NCBI GenBank assembly: GCA_007280915.1
Contig: QYQL01000035.1
Span: forward strand, 1-57,074
Length of the DNA stretch: 57,074 nt
Source: Verrucomicrobiaceae bacterium
Lineage (GTDB): Bacteria > Verrucomicrobiota > Verrucomicrobiia > Chthoniobacterales > Terrimicrobiaceae
Reading direction: 5' to 3'
Part shown: positions 16,505 to 25,837 of the stretch, one piece after another
How the letters are laid out: each line of letters begins with the position of its first letter
Numbering within the stretch: the stretch's first letter is position 1
The notes under the pieces: model-generated
What the model was told of the DNA's origin: nothing
Database searches by the model: none
What the model saw: only the letters and a program-made list of their open reading frames with translations
Program-made: the position numbers and the translations under genes

Positions 16505-17953
16505 TTGAATTTTTCCACACATCACAAACCAAAAGATGAGTGCGGGGTCTTCGGGGTTTTCGGCCATCCGGACTCGGCTCTGTTGACCTATTACGGATTG
16601 TTTGCACTGCAGCACCGCGGCCAGGAGAGCGCGGGGATTGTTTCCGCAAAAGGCTCCGACCGCGCGTTCATGAGCCACAAGGGGATGGGGTTGGTCTCCC
16701 AGGTTTTTCCGATGGAGGAGCTCGACCACCTCACCGGCACGCGCGCGATCGGGCACGTCAGGTATTCGACCACGGGATCCAGCAACAAAAAGAACGCACA
16801 GCCGTTTGTCGTGGACACCGCCCGCGGGCAGCTGGCGGTTGCGCACAACGGGAATCTTGTCAATGCGGCGGCCCTCCGGACCGAGCTCGAGGCGCGCGGA
16901 TCGATTTTTCAGACGACCGTGGACAGCGAGATTGTTCTGCATCTGCTTGCCCAGCCGCGCGGAACCGGCGGCGGGCTTGCCGCGCTCCGCAGGCTCGAAG
17001 GCGCGTTCTCCATCGTCCTCATGGGCGAGCACGAAATCATCGGCTTCCGGGATCCGCAGGGATTCCGCCCGCTCTGCATCGGTAAGGTGGATGGGGCGTA
17101 TGTCCTCGCCTCCGAGAGCTGCGCATTCGATTTGATCCACGCCGAGTTCATCCGCGACGTGGAGCCCGGCGAGGTCGTGATCATCGACAGCAACGGCCTG
17201 CGCAGCGAGTGGCCGTTCAAGGCCGCCCGGAGCGCGGTCTGCATTTTTGAGTATGTGTATTTCGCGCGGCCGGACAGCAATGTCGGGGGAGTCAACGTCA
17301 GTAAGGTCCGCGTCGAGATGGGCCGGGAGCTGGCGCGCAGGCATCCGGTCGAGGCCGATCTCGTCGTGCCCGTGCCCGACTCCGGGATCTTCGCGGCGAT
17401 CGGGTTCGCCGAGGAGCTGGGGATTCCGTATTATCCGGCATTCGTCCGCAACCACTACATCGGCCGCACGTTCATCCAGCCGACCCAGCTCATCCGGGAT
17501 TTCAACGTCAGGGTGAAGCTCAACCTGATCCGCGAGGCGGTCGAGGGGAAGCGGGTGGTCGTGGTGGACGACTCGATTGTGCGCGGCACCACCGCCCGCA
17601 CCCGCGTCGTCAACCTGCGGGAAAACGGCGCGAAGGAAGTCCACATGCGGATCAGCTGCCCGCCACACAAGCACGCCTGCTATTACGGAATTGATTTTCC
17701 GGATCCCGAGAAGCTCCTCGCGAACCAGTGCACGCATGAGGAAATCTGCAAATATCTCGGTGCGGACTCGATCGGGTATCTCGACGTCGAGGGGATGGTG
17801 AAGGCGACCGGGCGGCCGTTCAACGAGTTCTGCATGGCGTGTTTCAACGGCGACTACCCGGTGCCGTTCGATGCGGGTTTCGACAAGCTGATCATGGAGA
17901 AGCGCCGCGACAACGCCCGCCTGCTCGACCCGGACACCAACCGCCTCATCTGA
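16505..17953 (+). CDS. purF: Amidophosphoribosyltransferase
   Basis: 482 aa. First committed step of de novo purine synthesis: PRPP plus glutamine to phosphoribosylamine. The N-terminal glutaminase (Ntn) domain shows the nucleophile Cys13 in KDECGVFGVFG, which becomes residue 1 after propeptide removal, then ALQHRGQESAG and the RYSTTGSS loop. The PRPP-binding loop VVVVDDSIVRGTT lies near 350. C-terminal cysteines (CPPHKHACYYGIDF; EFCMACFNGDYP) are those that bind the Fe-S cluster in the Bacillus-type enzyme. The apparent start is TTG 16505, because no in-frame ATG precedes the catalytic Cys; a 12-residue propeptide results. purM follows after 3 bases. Confidence 0.95.
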   Translation: MNFSTHHKPKDECGVFGVFGHPDSALLTYYGLFALQHRGQESAGIVSAKGSDRAFMSHKGMGLVSQVFPMEELDHLTGTRAIGHVRYSTTGSSNKKNAQPFVVDTARGQLAVAHNGNLVNAAALRTELEARGSIFQTTVDSEIVLHLLAQPRGTGGGLAALRRLEGAFSIVLMGEHEIIGFRDPQGFRPLCIGKVDGAYVLASESCAFDLIHAEFIRDVEPGEVVIIDSNGLRSEWPFKAARSAVCIFEYVYFARPDSNVGGVNVSKVRVEMGRELARRHPVEADLVVPVPDSGIFAAIGFAEELGIPYYPAFVRNHYIGRTFIQPTQLIRDFNVRVKLNLIREAVEGKRVVVVDDSIVRGTTARTRVVNLRENGAKEVHMRISCPPHKHACYYGIDFPDPEKLLANQCTHEEICKYLGADSIGYLDVEGMVKATGRPFNEFCMACFNGDYPVPFDAGFDKLIMEKRRDNARLLDPDTNRLI

Positions 17954-17956
17954 TTT

Positions 17957-18976
17957 ATGCCACGCAAACAAAAAGCCTACGCCGCCGCCGGAGTCGATGT
18001 GGACCTCGGCAACCGCGTCAAGAAGGGGATCCACGCACTGGTCAGCTCGACGCACGGGCCGGAGGTTCTGGGGAAAATCGGTGGATTCGGCGGGTTGTTC
18101 CGTCCGAACTTCAAGGGCATGAAGGATCCCGTGCTGGTGTCGAGCGTGGACGGAGTCGGCACGAAACTGAAGATCGCATTCGCGACCGGGCGGCATGACA
18201 CGATCGGCGAGGATCTCGTCAACCACTGCATTAACGACATTGCCGTCATCGGGGCGCGCCCGCTTTTTTTTCTGGATTACATCGCCGGCGGAAAGCTTGA
18301 TCCCATCGTCTTCCGCCAGATTCTCAAAGGATTTGCGAAGGCCTGCCGGGAGGGCGGATGTGCCCTCATCGGCGGTGAGACGGCGCAGATGCCCGGCATG
18401 TATCATCCCGGCGAATACGACGTGGCCGGCACGATTGTCGGCGTCGTGGACCGGGCGAAGCTCCTCGACGGCTCAAAAATCCGCAGGGGGGATGTTCTGA
18501 TCGGCCTCAAGGGGAACGGACTTCACACCAACGGATATTCGCTCGCCCGCCATGTCCTTTTTGAAAAGCTGCGTGTTCCGCTCGATCATCCGATTCCCGG
18601 CACGAAGACGACCTTCGCGAAGGAGCTTCTCCGCGTGCATCCGAACTACCAGCCGCTGATGGCCTCGCTGCCGTCCGGGATTCTTCATGGAGCAGCACAC
18701 ATCACGGGCGGCGGGCTGCTCGACAACATCCCGCGTGTTCTGCCGGAGGGCTGCCGGGCGTTGATCGACAGCCGCTCATGGAAAGTGCCGATCCTGTTCC
18801 ATTTGATCCAGCATGGCGGCGAGGTTCCGCAGAGGGAGATGTATCAGGTTTTCAACATGGGAATCGGCATGGTGCTCGTGGTGCCGCCTTCCCGCGCCGT
18901 CGAAGCGTGTCGTCTGACCAGGGGAATCCGGATCGGCGAAGTCGTCGATGGTCCCCGCGATGTCGTGATCGAATGA
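17957..18976 (+). CDS. purM: Phosphoribosylformylglycinamidine cyclo-ligase (AIR synthetase)
   Basis: 339 aa, full length for PurM. ATP-dependent ring closure of FGAM to AIR. Typical motifs: YAAAGVDVDLGNR at the N-terminus, SSVDGVGTKLKIA, the HCINDIAVIGARPLFFLDY helix, GGETAQMPGMY and the GNGLHTNGYSLAR loop. ATG 17957 lies 3 bases after the purF stop, so the two are an operon, and the next gene begins 4 bases after its stop. Confidence 0.96.
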   Translation: MPRKQKAYAAAGVDVDLGNRVKKGIHALVSSTHGPEVLGKIGGFGGLFRPNFKGMKDPVLVSSVDGVGTKLKIAFATGRHDTIGEDLVNHCINDIAVIGARPLFFLDYIAGGKLDPIVFRQILKGFAKACREGGCALIGGETAQMPGMYHPGEYDVAGTIVGVVDRAKLLDGSKIRRGDVLIGLKGNGLHTNGYSLARHVLFEKLRVPLDHPIPGTKTTFAKELLRVHPNYQPLMASLPSGILHGAAHITGGGLLDNIPRVLPEGCRALIDSRSWKVPILFHLIQHGGEVPQREMYQVFNMGIGMVLVVPPSRAVEACRLTRGIRIGEVVDGPRDVVIE

Positions 18977-18980
18977 GCCT

Positions 18981-19967
18981 GTGAAAATCTGGAAACGGAA
19001 ACCGGCGCTGGGTATAGGAATCGGGGTGGGCGTCCTCGGTGCCGTCGCGCTGGCTCTCCGCTACGGGGTGCGCCGCGCCGCGCGTGAGCCGATTCCCGAC
19101 ACGATCTCACCCGCGATCTTCGCGACGCGGGTCGCGCGCACCGGATTCGGCGAGATGATCTACCATGTGAGCGGGTCCGGCGAACCGCTCGTCTTTCTGC
19201 ATGGGGTCTTCCTCGGGGCCTCGTCCTACGAGTGGTCAAAAGTTTATCCGCGGTTTGTGATGGACCACGAGGTGATTGTTCCTGATCTGATCGGGTTCGG
19301 CGAGTCGGAGCGTCCCTCCACGCCGATGGATGCGGCCGATTATGTGGAGGCGCTGGCCGAGTTCCTTCGTGAGGTCGCGCCGGACAGGAAGCCGATCGTC
19401 GTCGCCAGCGGCCTCACGGCCGGAATTTCTCTCCTGCTGGCCGCGCGCCATCCGGAGCTCGTCTCCAGGCTGGTGGTCTTTCTTCCAACCGGCCTCAAGG
19501 AATCCGGGAAGTGGCGTGCGATGGGCATGCTGGCGCTCAGCGGAATTCCGGGGGTGAGCCGGTTTGTTTACCGGAACTACCTCGCCCGCGCGCCGTTCAT
19601 CCGGGGCTGGCTCACCCGGTTCGCGCTCGTGGACCCTGCTTCGCTGACCGATGAAATGGTGGAGATTCTGGCCACATGCGCCCAGCAATACGGGGCGGAG
19701 TATGCGATTCTCGGTTTTCTCCGCGGCCGACTGGCTTTCGACATCGAGCGCCGTCTGCGCGATGTCGCGGCCCCGGTTCATATTTTGTGGCCCGACCGGG
19801 CCACCGGCTTCCCGATCGGAGGAGGGGAGGCAATCCGGGCCCGCATTCCCCGCGCTTCGCTCGAAGAGCTCTCCGGGTGCGGCATCCTCGCCGCTCTCGA
19901 AAATCCGGATCTTGTGACCGAATCGATTTTTCAATCCCTGCGGGGAGATCTTCCCGCCGTCGCCTGA
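18981..19967 (+). CDS. Membrane-anchored alpha/beta-hydrolase-fold protein with a degenerate triad
   Basis: 328 aa, GTG start at 18981. One N-terminal hydrophobic segment (about 10-28) is followed by Arg-rich residues, then an alpha/beta-hydrolase domain recognisable from PLVFLHGVFLGASSYEW (oxyanion region) and VIVPDLIGFGESERP. By eye the catalytic residues appear replaced. The nucleophile elbow reads GLTAG (Thr for Ser). The acid-bearing strand reads ILWPDRATGF (Ala where Asp is usual). The C-terminal region reads GCGILAALENP (Ile where His is usual). The fold call is firm; the activity is doubtful. It is tightly packed behind purM (4 bases), but nothing links it to purine synthesis biochemically. 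It could be a non-catalytic binding protein or use other residues. Confidence 0.75.
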   Translation: MKIWKRKPALGIGIGVGVLGAVALALRYGVRRAAREPIPDTISPAIFATRVARTGFGEMIYHVSGSGEPLVFLHGVFLGASSYEWSKVYPRFVMDHEVIVPDLIGFGESERPSTPMDAADYVEALAEFLREVAPDRKPIVVASGLTAGISLLLAARHPELVSRLVVFLPTGLKESGKWRAMGMLALSGIPGVSRFVYRNYLARAPFIRGWLTRFALVDPASLTDEMVEILATCAQQYGAEYAILGFLRGRLAFDIERRLRDVAAPVHILWPDRATGFPIGGGEAIRARIPRASLEELSGCGILAALENPDLVTESIFQSLRGDLPAVA

Positions 19968-20034
19968 AGGCGGGTGGTGATTTTTCCCCTGTGTTTCGCC
20001 GGCGGTCTGTGATAGACATCCCGCCAGCCGTAAA

Positions 20035-21318
20035 GTGAACGTATCCGATCTCCGTGAAATTCTTCAGTATGTGCCCCGGTTCCGGGAGCGCACGTTTGTT
20101 GTTGCCGTGGACGGCGAGGTCGTCGCCTCGGAAAATTTTTCCAATGTTCTGCTGGACATTGCGGTGCTCCGCTCGCTGAGCGTCAAGGTGGTGCTCGTGC
20201 ATGGCGCGAGCCACCAGATCCAGCATCTTGCCGCGGAGCGGGGGGTGAAAATTTCCAATTCCGACGGCATCGGCCTCACCGATGCCCCCACGCTCCAGCT
20301 CAGCATCGATGCCGCCATCCGGCTTACGAACGAGATCATGGAGGGGCTCTCCTCGGTGGATCTTCGGGCGGCGTATATCAACGCGCTCATCACCCATCCG
20401 GCCGGGATCCTGGGCGGAGTGGACCAGCAATACACCGGAAAGGTCGAGCGCGTGGACGTGAAGGCGCTCAAACTTCTGCTCGACGAGGGGATCATTCCCG
20501 TCGTGCCCCCGCTCGGCTTCGACGGGGAGGGCCGGACGTATCGGGTGAACTCCGACAGCATCGCCGTCGAGATCGCAGAGGAACTGTCCGCCGCAAAAAT
20601 TCTTTATCTGGCACCGGGCAATGCTTTTTCCGGCGCCGCCGACCTGCCCCGGCAGCTTTCCGTCCCCGAGACGCAGGAGCTGCTGAAGAAGAGGCGTCAG
20701 GATTTTGCCCCGGGTGTCGTCTCCAAGCTCGAGCATGGCGCGCGGGCGTGCATGCAGGGAGTCCCGCGGGTGCATGTGCTCAACGGAGGCGTCAACGAGG
20801 CGTTGCTCAACGAGGTATTCAGCCACGACGGCATCGGCACGATGGTTTATTCCAACGAATACCAGCAGATCCGGCGGATCTTCAAAAAGGACGTCCGGGC
20901 GGTCATGTCGCTCATCCGGCAGTCGGTGAGAAACGAGGAACTCGTCCGCAGGAACCGGACCGAAATCCTCGAACACCTCGAGGATTACTGGCTGCTCGAA
21001 ATCGACCGCTCGCCGCTCGCCTGCGTCGCTCTCCACCTTTATCCGGAGGAGTCCGCCGGCGAGCTAGCCTGCCTTCATGTCAGCAAGGCCCATGAGAACC
21101 AGGGCCATGGGAAAAAACTCATGGCATTTGTCGAAAACCTCGCCCGCGAAAAGGGGGTGAAGGATCTCTTTGCCCTCTCGACCCAGGCTTACAGTTATCT
21201 TCAGCAGAAGGGCGGATATCACTCGGCGGATCCGTCGCAGTTGCCTGCCGCCCGGCGTGCCAAATACGAGGCCAGCGGAAGGAATTCCATGGTGCTCCTG
21301 AAGACTCTGCGGTCCTGA
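20035..21318 (+). CDS. argA: N-acetylglutamate synthase, ArgA type (AAK + GNAT)
   Basis: 427 aa from GTG 20035. The N-terminal amino-acid-kinase fold (about 1-280: VVAVDGEVV, VLVHGASHQI, RVNSDSIAVEIAEELSA) is the arginine-sensing domain of the ArgA family. The C-terminal GNAT acetyltransferase (about 285-427) carries LHVSKAHENQGHGKKLM, the acetyl-CoA loop in the form Q-x-x-G-x-G/K. Reaction: acetyl-CoA plus glutamate to N-acetylglutamate, the first step of arginine synthesis. Other arginine genes are not in the window. The symporter start codon begins 1 base after its stop, so it is translationally linked to the next gene; 67 bases separate it from the hydrolase. Confidence 0.92.
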   Translation: MNVSDLREILQYVPRFRERTFVVAVDGEVVASENFSNVLLDIAVLRSLSVKVVLVHGASHQIQHLAAERGVKISNSDGIGLTDAPTLQLSIDAAIRLTNEIMEGLSSVDLRAAYINALITHPAGILGGVDQQYTGKVERVDVKALKLLLDEGIIPVVPPLGFDGEGRTYRVNSDSIAVEIAEELSAAKILYLAPGNAFSGAADLPRQLSVPETQELLKKRRQDFAPGVVSKLEHGARACMQGVPRVHVLNGGVNEALLNEVFSHDGIGTMVYSNEYQQIRRIFKKDVRAVMSLIRQSVRNEELVRRNRTEILEHLEDYWLLEIDRSPLACVALHLYPEESAGELACLHVSKAHENQGHGKKLMAFVENLAREKGVKDLFALSTQAYSYLQQKGGYHSADPSQLPAARRAKYEASGRNSMVLLKTLRS

Positions 21319-21319
21319 T

Positions 21320-22963
21320 ATGCATCCGGCGCAGACCTGGTTCAACCTCGCCGTGGACGGCGCGGTCATTCTTGTTTATTTCGTCGGAATCGTCGGCATC
21401 GGACTCCATGCGGCGCGGAAAAACACGAGCCTCAAGGATTTTTCGCTCGGCGGGCACTCGATCCCCTGGTGGGCGGTGCTGGCTTCGATCATCGCAGCGG
21501 AGACCAGTGCCGTGACATTTCTCGGGGCGCCTGCGGAGGGGTTCAAGACCCGCAGCTACGCCTATGCACAGCTGGCGATCGGAACCATCATCGCGCGCGT
21601 CATCATCGCGTGGCTCTTCATCGCGCCGTATTACCGCTACAAGGTCGAGAGCATTTACGAGTTCCTCACGCTGCGGTTCGGGGAGCGGACAAAAAACATG
21701 GCCAGCGGGATTTTTCTGGCCACTCGGGTGCTCGGGATCGGCGTCCGCCTTTACCTCGGCGGCGTGATCATGGTTGTCGTATACCGCTATCTTTTCCCCG
21801 GTTCGGAAATCACGATCTGGACATATTTCTGGGGCATTGTCTTCGTCACTTTCGTCACGACGCTCTATACCACAGCCGGCGGGATCAAGGCGGTGGTTTG
21901 GACCGATCTGATCCAGGCCTGCCTGATGATGGGGGCCATCCTCTTCTCGATCGTCGCCGTCTTCAACGACATCCCGGGCGGAATGCGGACCGTGCACGAG
22001 CAACTCGCCGGTCAGAACCTTTCCATGTTCCAAACCGGATGGGATTCGGCGAAGCCGTTCGGTGAGGCGCTTCGCGGGCTTCTGGAATCCGAATACACGA
22101 TCTTTGCCGCCCTGGTCGGCATCACGTTCTTCACCATGGCGACCCACGGGACCGACCAGGACATGGTCCAGCGCATGCTCACCGCGGAGAACACCGCCAA
22201 GTCCCGGCTTTCGCTGATCTTGAGCGGATTCGCAGACATTCCGATCGTGCTGTCTTTTCTGACCGTTGGAATCCTGCTTTACGTCCGCTACCAGATCCAC
22301 CCGGATGCATCGCTTCCTTCGGAGGACAACGAAATCTTCGCGCATTACATTGTCAACGAGATGCCGGTCGGGATCCGCGGACTGATCGTAGCGGGCGTCT
22401 TTGCCACCATGATGGGCTCCACATCGGCGGCGCTGAATGCGCTGGCCACCTCGTTCATCAAGGACTTTTACCAGCCTTACATCCGGCCATCCGGCACCGA
22501 CCGGCAGGCGGTCACTGCCGCGCGCTGGGCGACCTCGGTCTTCGGTGTGCTGATGATTGTCGTGGCGACCGTGGCGGCCTACACCGTGCTGCACACAAAC
22601 ATCACCATCATTCCTCTTGCCCTCGGGATCCTCGGCTACAGCTATGGCTCGCTGCTGGGCGTTTTTCTCCTGGGGGTCCTCACGCGCGGGAGGGGGGACG
22701 ACCGGGCGAATGTCCTCGCGATGATCTTCGGCATCCTCGCGGTTCTCGTGCTTTGCAAAATTCAGATCCCGCTCTGGGAATCCGTCGATTCTGCGGGGAA
22801 TGTGGTGAAGCAGAGCTTTCGCTTCGGTCTCCTCCTTCCCTCGTGGTGGCCGGCGATCGCCTGGCCATACTACGTCTTCATCGGATGCCTTGTCACCTTC
22901 GGCTTCAGCATCCTTTTCCCATCAACCGCAGCGCGACTTCCGGCGGGCACCGGGGAAAGCTGA
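21320..22963 (+). CDS. Sodium:solute symporter (SSS family)
   Basis: 547 aa with about 13 hydrophobic segments. The SSS signature is visible in the GGHSIPWWAVLASIIAAETS region (helix 1-2) and TAGGIKAVVWTDLIQA, followed by TDQDMVQRMLTAENTAKSR, common to SglT/PutP-like carriers. It imports a solute with Na+ across the inner membrane. The substrate is not readable; the family covers sugars, amino acids and organic acids. It follows argA by 1 base, which could mean linked expression only. Confidence 0.88.
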   Translation: MHPAQTWFNLAVDGAVILVYFVGIVGIGLHAARKNTSLKDFSLGGHSIPWWAVLASIIAAETSAVTFLGAPAEGFKTRSYAYAQLAIGTIIARVIIAWLFIAPYYRYKVESIYEFLTLRFGERTKNMASGIFLATRVLGIGVRLYLGGVIMVVVYRYLFPGSEITIWTYFWGIVFVTFVTTLYTTAGGIKAVVWTDLIQACLMMGAILFSIVAVFNDIPGGMRTVHEQLAGQNLSMFQTGWDSAKPFGEALRGLLESEYTIFAALVGITFFTMATHGTDQDMVQRMLTAENTAKSRLSLILSGFADIPIVLSFLTVGILLYVRYQIHPDASLPSEDNEIFAHYIVNEMPVGIRGLIVAGVFATMMGSTSAALNALATSFIKDFYQPYIRPSGTDRQAVTAARWATSVFGVLMIVVATVAAYTVLHTNITIIPLALGILGYSYGSLLGVFLLGVLTRGRGDDRANVLAMIFGILAVLVLCKIQIPLWESVDSAGNVVKQSFRFGLLLPSWWPAIAWPYYVFIGCLVTFGFSILFPSTAARLPAGTGES

Positions 22964-23233
22964 TCAGTCTTACTCCGGGTGCTTTTTTACAGGTTTTTTT
23001 CTTGCTTTTCAGCGGGTTTTTTGAGGTTCCGAATCCGGGGTTTGTTTGCACGGGAATCCGCCGTTTTTTTTTGCATTTTCAATCAACTCGGCACAAGCGA
23101 CTTAAAGAGTTTTCTACCGGGCGTGAAAATTCCGCGCTTTTCATCGCAATGAAATCTGTAATTCTGAACCTCCCTCGGAACGCTGGATTAAGTGCGGTGT
23201 GAGAGAGGGAAGGAATAACCAGTTGGTATAGTT
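22964..23233. promoter_or_regulatory. Upstream region of dnaA
   Basis: 270 bases with several T-runs (near 22985, 22996, 23018 and 23063). It probably holds the dnaA promoter. A purine-rich stretch gagagagggaaggaa about 20-35 bases before ATG 23234 may be the ribosome binding region. I looked for DnaA boxes (TTATNCACA on either strand) and found none, so there is no evidence for oriC here. Confidence 0.4.
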
Positions 23234-24577
23234 ATGATCACAGAATCAAACGACGTATGGGATGAAATATCATCCAGGATTCGCGAGCGGGTGAGCGCCG
23301 ACGGGTTTGAGCGATGGTTTTCCGGCGTGAGCGCTTCTGTATCCGGCGGGGAGACGATCACGCTTTGCGTGCCGAACCCGATCCATCAGTTTTTTATCGA
23401 GAGCAACTACCTCCCGATCCTCGAGGAATCCGTCCGGGACGTTATCCCCTCCATCAAATCCGTTCATTTTTCCACGACATCCGCGGAGATGGAACCCGCC
23501 CCCAAGCCGGTGCCGGCTGCCAGGGCCTCCCGGGAAAAATCCACGCTTGTTCCGGTCAATGGGATGAATTCGCGGAACACTTTCGAGTCCTTCGTCGTGG
23601 GGTCGAACAACCAGTTTGCCCATTCGGCAGCACTGGCCGTTGCGAAGTCGCCCGCCCGCACATACAACCCGCTTTTTGTCTATGGCGGCAGCGGACTGGG
23701 GAAAACCCACCTTCTTCAGGCCATCGGACACTACGTCATTTCCGCGAACAAATCCGCGAAGGTCGTTTATCTCTCCAGTGAGCAGTTCACGAACGAGTTC
23801 ATCGACGCGATCCAGCACGGAACACTCGTCAAATTCCGCAAGAAATACCGCAATGCCGACGTCCTCATGATCGACGACATCCAGTTTCTTGCCGGCAAGG
23901 AACGTTCGCAGGAGGAATTCTTCCACACCTTCAACGCGCTCCACGACGGACACAAGCAGGTCGTTCTTTCGAGCGATCGTCCCGCCAGCGAAATTGACAA
24001 GCTCGAGCAGCGCCTTGTGTCCCGCTTCGAGTGGGGGATGACCGCAGAGATCCAGCCGCCCGATGCCGAGACCCGCATCGCGATTCTTCGCAGCAAGGCC
24101 GCCGGGCTGAACATCGAGCTCGAGTCGTGGGTGATTGACTTTCTTGCCGACAAGATCCGCAACAATGTGCGACGGCTTGAGGGAGCTCTCATGCGCGTGG
24201 CTTCCTACAAATCCCTCAGCGACCGTCCGATCACGCGTGAAGTCATCGAGAACCTCCTGCGCGACATCTTCCAGGAGCAGGCGCGCAAAATGGTGACTAT
24301 CGACCAGATCCAGCGCCGCGTTGCCGAACATTTCGATGTCCGCCTCGCCGACATGACCAGCAAGCGTCGCCCGGCTAACATCGCATTCCCTCGGCAGATC
24401 GCCATGTATCTCTCCCGCGAGCACACCAAATCCTCCCTCAGCGACATCGGCGAGGCATTCGGAGGGAAGGACCACGGAACGGTCATCCACGCCTGCAAGC
24501 TGGTCAAGAAGCGCATCGAGGAAGATGAAAAGACGCGCAGCGCGGTCAGCCTCCTAGACAACCAGCTCCAGCGGTAG
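23234..24577 (+). CDS. dnaA: Chromosomal replication initiator DnaA
   Basis: 447 aa, normal length. Domain I (about 1-80) is followed by a short linker and the AAA+ ATPase core starting at NTFESFVVGSNNQFAHSAA. Walker A is GGSGLGKTH, Walker B is VLMIDDIQFLAGKE, and sensor 1 lies in VVLSSDRPASEI. The C-terminal domain IV holds the DNA-binding signature with FGGKDHGTVIHACK. ATP-bound DnaA melts the replication origin. Its position between a symporter and dgt, with no dnaN or gyrB beside it, differs from the classical dnaA-dnaN-recF order. Confidence 0.97.
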   Translation: MITESNDVWDEISSRIRERVSADGFERWFSGVSASVSGGETITLCVPNPIHQFFIESNYLPILEESVRDVIPSIKSVHFSTTSAEMEPAPKPVPAARASREKSTLVPVNGMNSRNTFESFVVGSNNQFAHSAALAVAKSPARTYNPLFVYGGSGLGKTHLLQAIGHYVISANKSAKVVYLSSEQFTNEFIDAIQHGTLVKFRKKYRNADVLMIDDIQFLAGKERSQEEFFHTFNALHDGHKQVVLSSDRPASEIDKLEQRLVSRFEWGMTAEIQPPDAETRIAILRSKAAGLNIELESWVIDFLADKIRNNVRRLEGALMRVASYKSLSDRPITREVIENLLRDIFQEQARKMVTIDQIQRRVAEHFDVRLADMTSKRRPANIAFPRQIAMYLSREHTKSSLSDIGEAFGGKDHGTVIHACKLVKKRIEEDEKTRSAVSLLDNQLQR

Positions 24578-24666
24578 GTCGCAGAAACTCGGGCTGGAAG
24601 ACGGGGCATTCTCTTCCATGCGTTGGATTTTCCCTGCCGACGAAAAGCAGTTCGGGCTTGTGATCG

Positions 24667-25803
24667 CTATCTGATCAATTCGCGATGCTGCAGCGCGAGG
24701 TAGCGGTCGGTCATGCCCGAGATGTAGTCGCCGATGCTGCGTTCGAGTCCGTCCCTGCGCACTCTGGCGCTGGCCTTGCGTCCGAGTTGTGATGGATTTT
24801 TCAGCAGGTGATGAAAAAGGTCCGAGATCATGCCTGCGGCTTGGCGGTTGACTCCGGCGACGTCCGGGTGGTGGTAAAGGTTTTTGAAAAGAAACTTCCG
24901 GAGCGCGGAGAGTTCCCTGCGGATTTCGACATGGAATGCCGCCAGGCGGGACGGATGGTTCCGGATCCCCTCGAACGTGGAAATTCCGGATTTTTCGATG
25001 TTGGAAGATGTCCTTTGGACGAGGTCTTCGACGAGGAGGGTGACGAGGCAGCGGATGACGAAGCCTTTGTGGCGGTCGGGATCGATGCGGGAATGTTCGG
25101 ACCGCGCGCGGTCCAGCGCACGCCTCCAGAGGGCGACGGAGTCCAGTGTGCCGGTGTCCAGAAAGCCCGCGTCCAGTCCGTCGTCGAGATCGTGGCTGGA
25201 GTAGGCGATCTCATCGGCGAGGTCGGCAACTTGCGCTTCGAGCGAGGGCGAGGGGTGGTTGCCGAGTGATGGATGAGTGTATCCACCTGCATGTTTCTGA
25301 ATGCCTTCCCGGACATCCCAGGTCAGGTTGAGCCCGTGGTGGCCGGGGTATTTTTCCTCGAGGATTTCCACGATGCGCAGGCTCTGTGCGTTGTGGTCGA
25401 ATCCACCATGGGCCTTGAGAAGAAGGTCGAGTTCCTCTTCGCCGGTATGCCCGCAGGGCGGATGTCCGAGGTCGTGTGCGAGGGCGATGGCCTCCGCCAG
25501 GTCCTCGTTGAGGCGGAGTGCCCGCGCGATCGTGCGGCTGATCGAGGCCACTTCGATCGTGTGGGTGAGTCGGGTGCGGTAGTGGTCGCCGGTGCCGTTG
25601 AGGAAAACTTGAGTCTTTCCATCAAGCCTGCGGAACGCCGAGCAATGGATGATTCGCGCGCGGTCGCGCTGGATCTCGGATCGGAAGGAGTGGCCGGGTT
25701 CGCGGCGTTCGCGTCCGGCGGATCCGCCTCCCGGGATGGCGCACGGCGAGAGCCGGGAGGTTTCCTCCCGGTCGAATTCCTTTGATGATCGCGTGGTATT
25801 CAA
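24667..25803 (-). CDS. dgt: Deoxyguanosinetriphosphate triphosphohydrolase-like protein
   Basis: 378 aa. HD-superfamily dNTP triphosphohydrolase: SEIQRDRARIIHCSAFRRLDGKTQV, then RLTHTIEV (first His), ALAHDLGHPPCGHTGEE (the HD pair) and the downstream Asp in LADEIAYSSHDLDD. It degrades dGTP or other dNTPs to nucleoside and triphosphate. The opening codon is TTG 25803; no ATG is found before the conserved core, so the start is uncertain by up to about 30 residues. It is convergent with dnaA (gap 24578-24666 without clear terminator) and lies 34 bases after the DUF2126 gene on the same strand. Confidence 0.9.
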   Translation of the reverse strand: MNTTRSSKEFDREETSRLSPCAIPGGGSAGRERREPGHSFRSEIQRDRARIIHCSAFRRLDGKTQVFLNGTGDHYRTRLTHTIEVASISRTIARALRLNEDLAEAIALAHDLGHPPCGHTGEEELDLLLKAHGGFDHNAQSLRIVEILEEKYPGHHGLNLTWDVREGIQKHAGGYTHPSLGNHPSPSLEAQVADLADEIAYSSHDLDDGLDAGFLDTGTLDSVALWRRALDRARSEHSRIDPDRHKGFVIRCLVTLLVEDLVQRTSSNIEKSGISTFEGIRNHPSRLAAFHVEIRRELSALRKFLFKNLYHHPDVAGVNRQAAGMISDLFHHLLKNPSQLGRKASARVRRDGLERSIGDYISGMTDRYLALQHRELIR

Positions 25804-25837
25804 ACGTCAAAAAACTTCGCACTCAGGGGCATCCGAC

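Noticed and set aside
22964-23233. Replication origin next to dnaA
   Set aside because: No DnaA boxes or AT-rich 13-mer array visible; only scattered T-runs.
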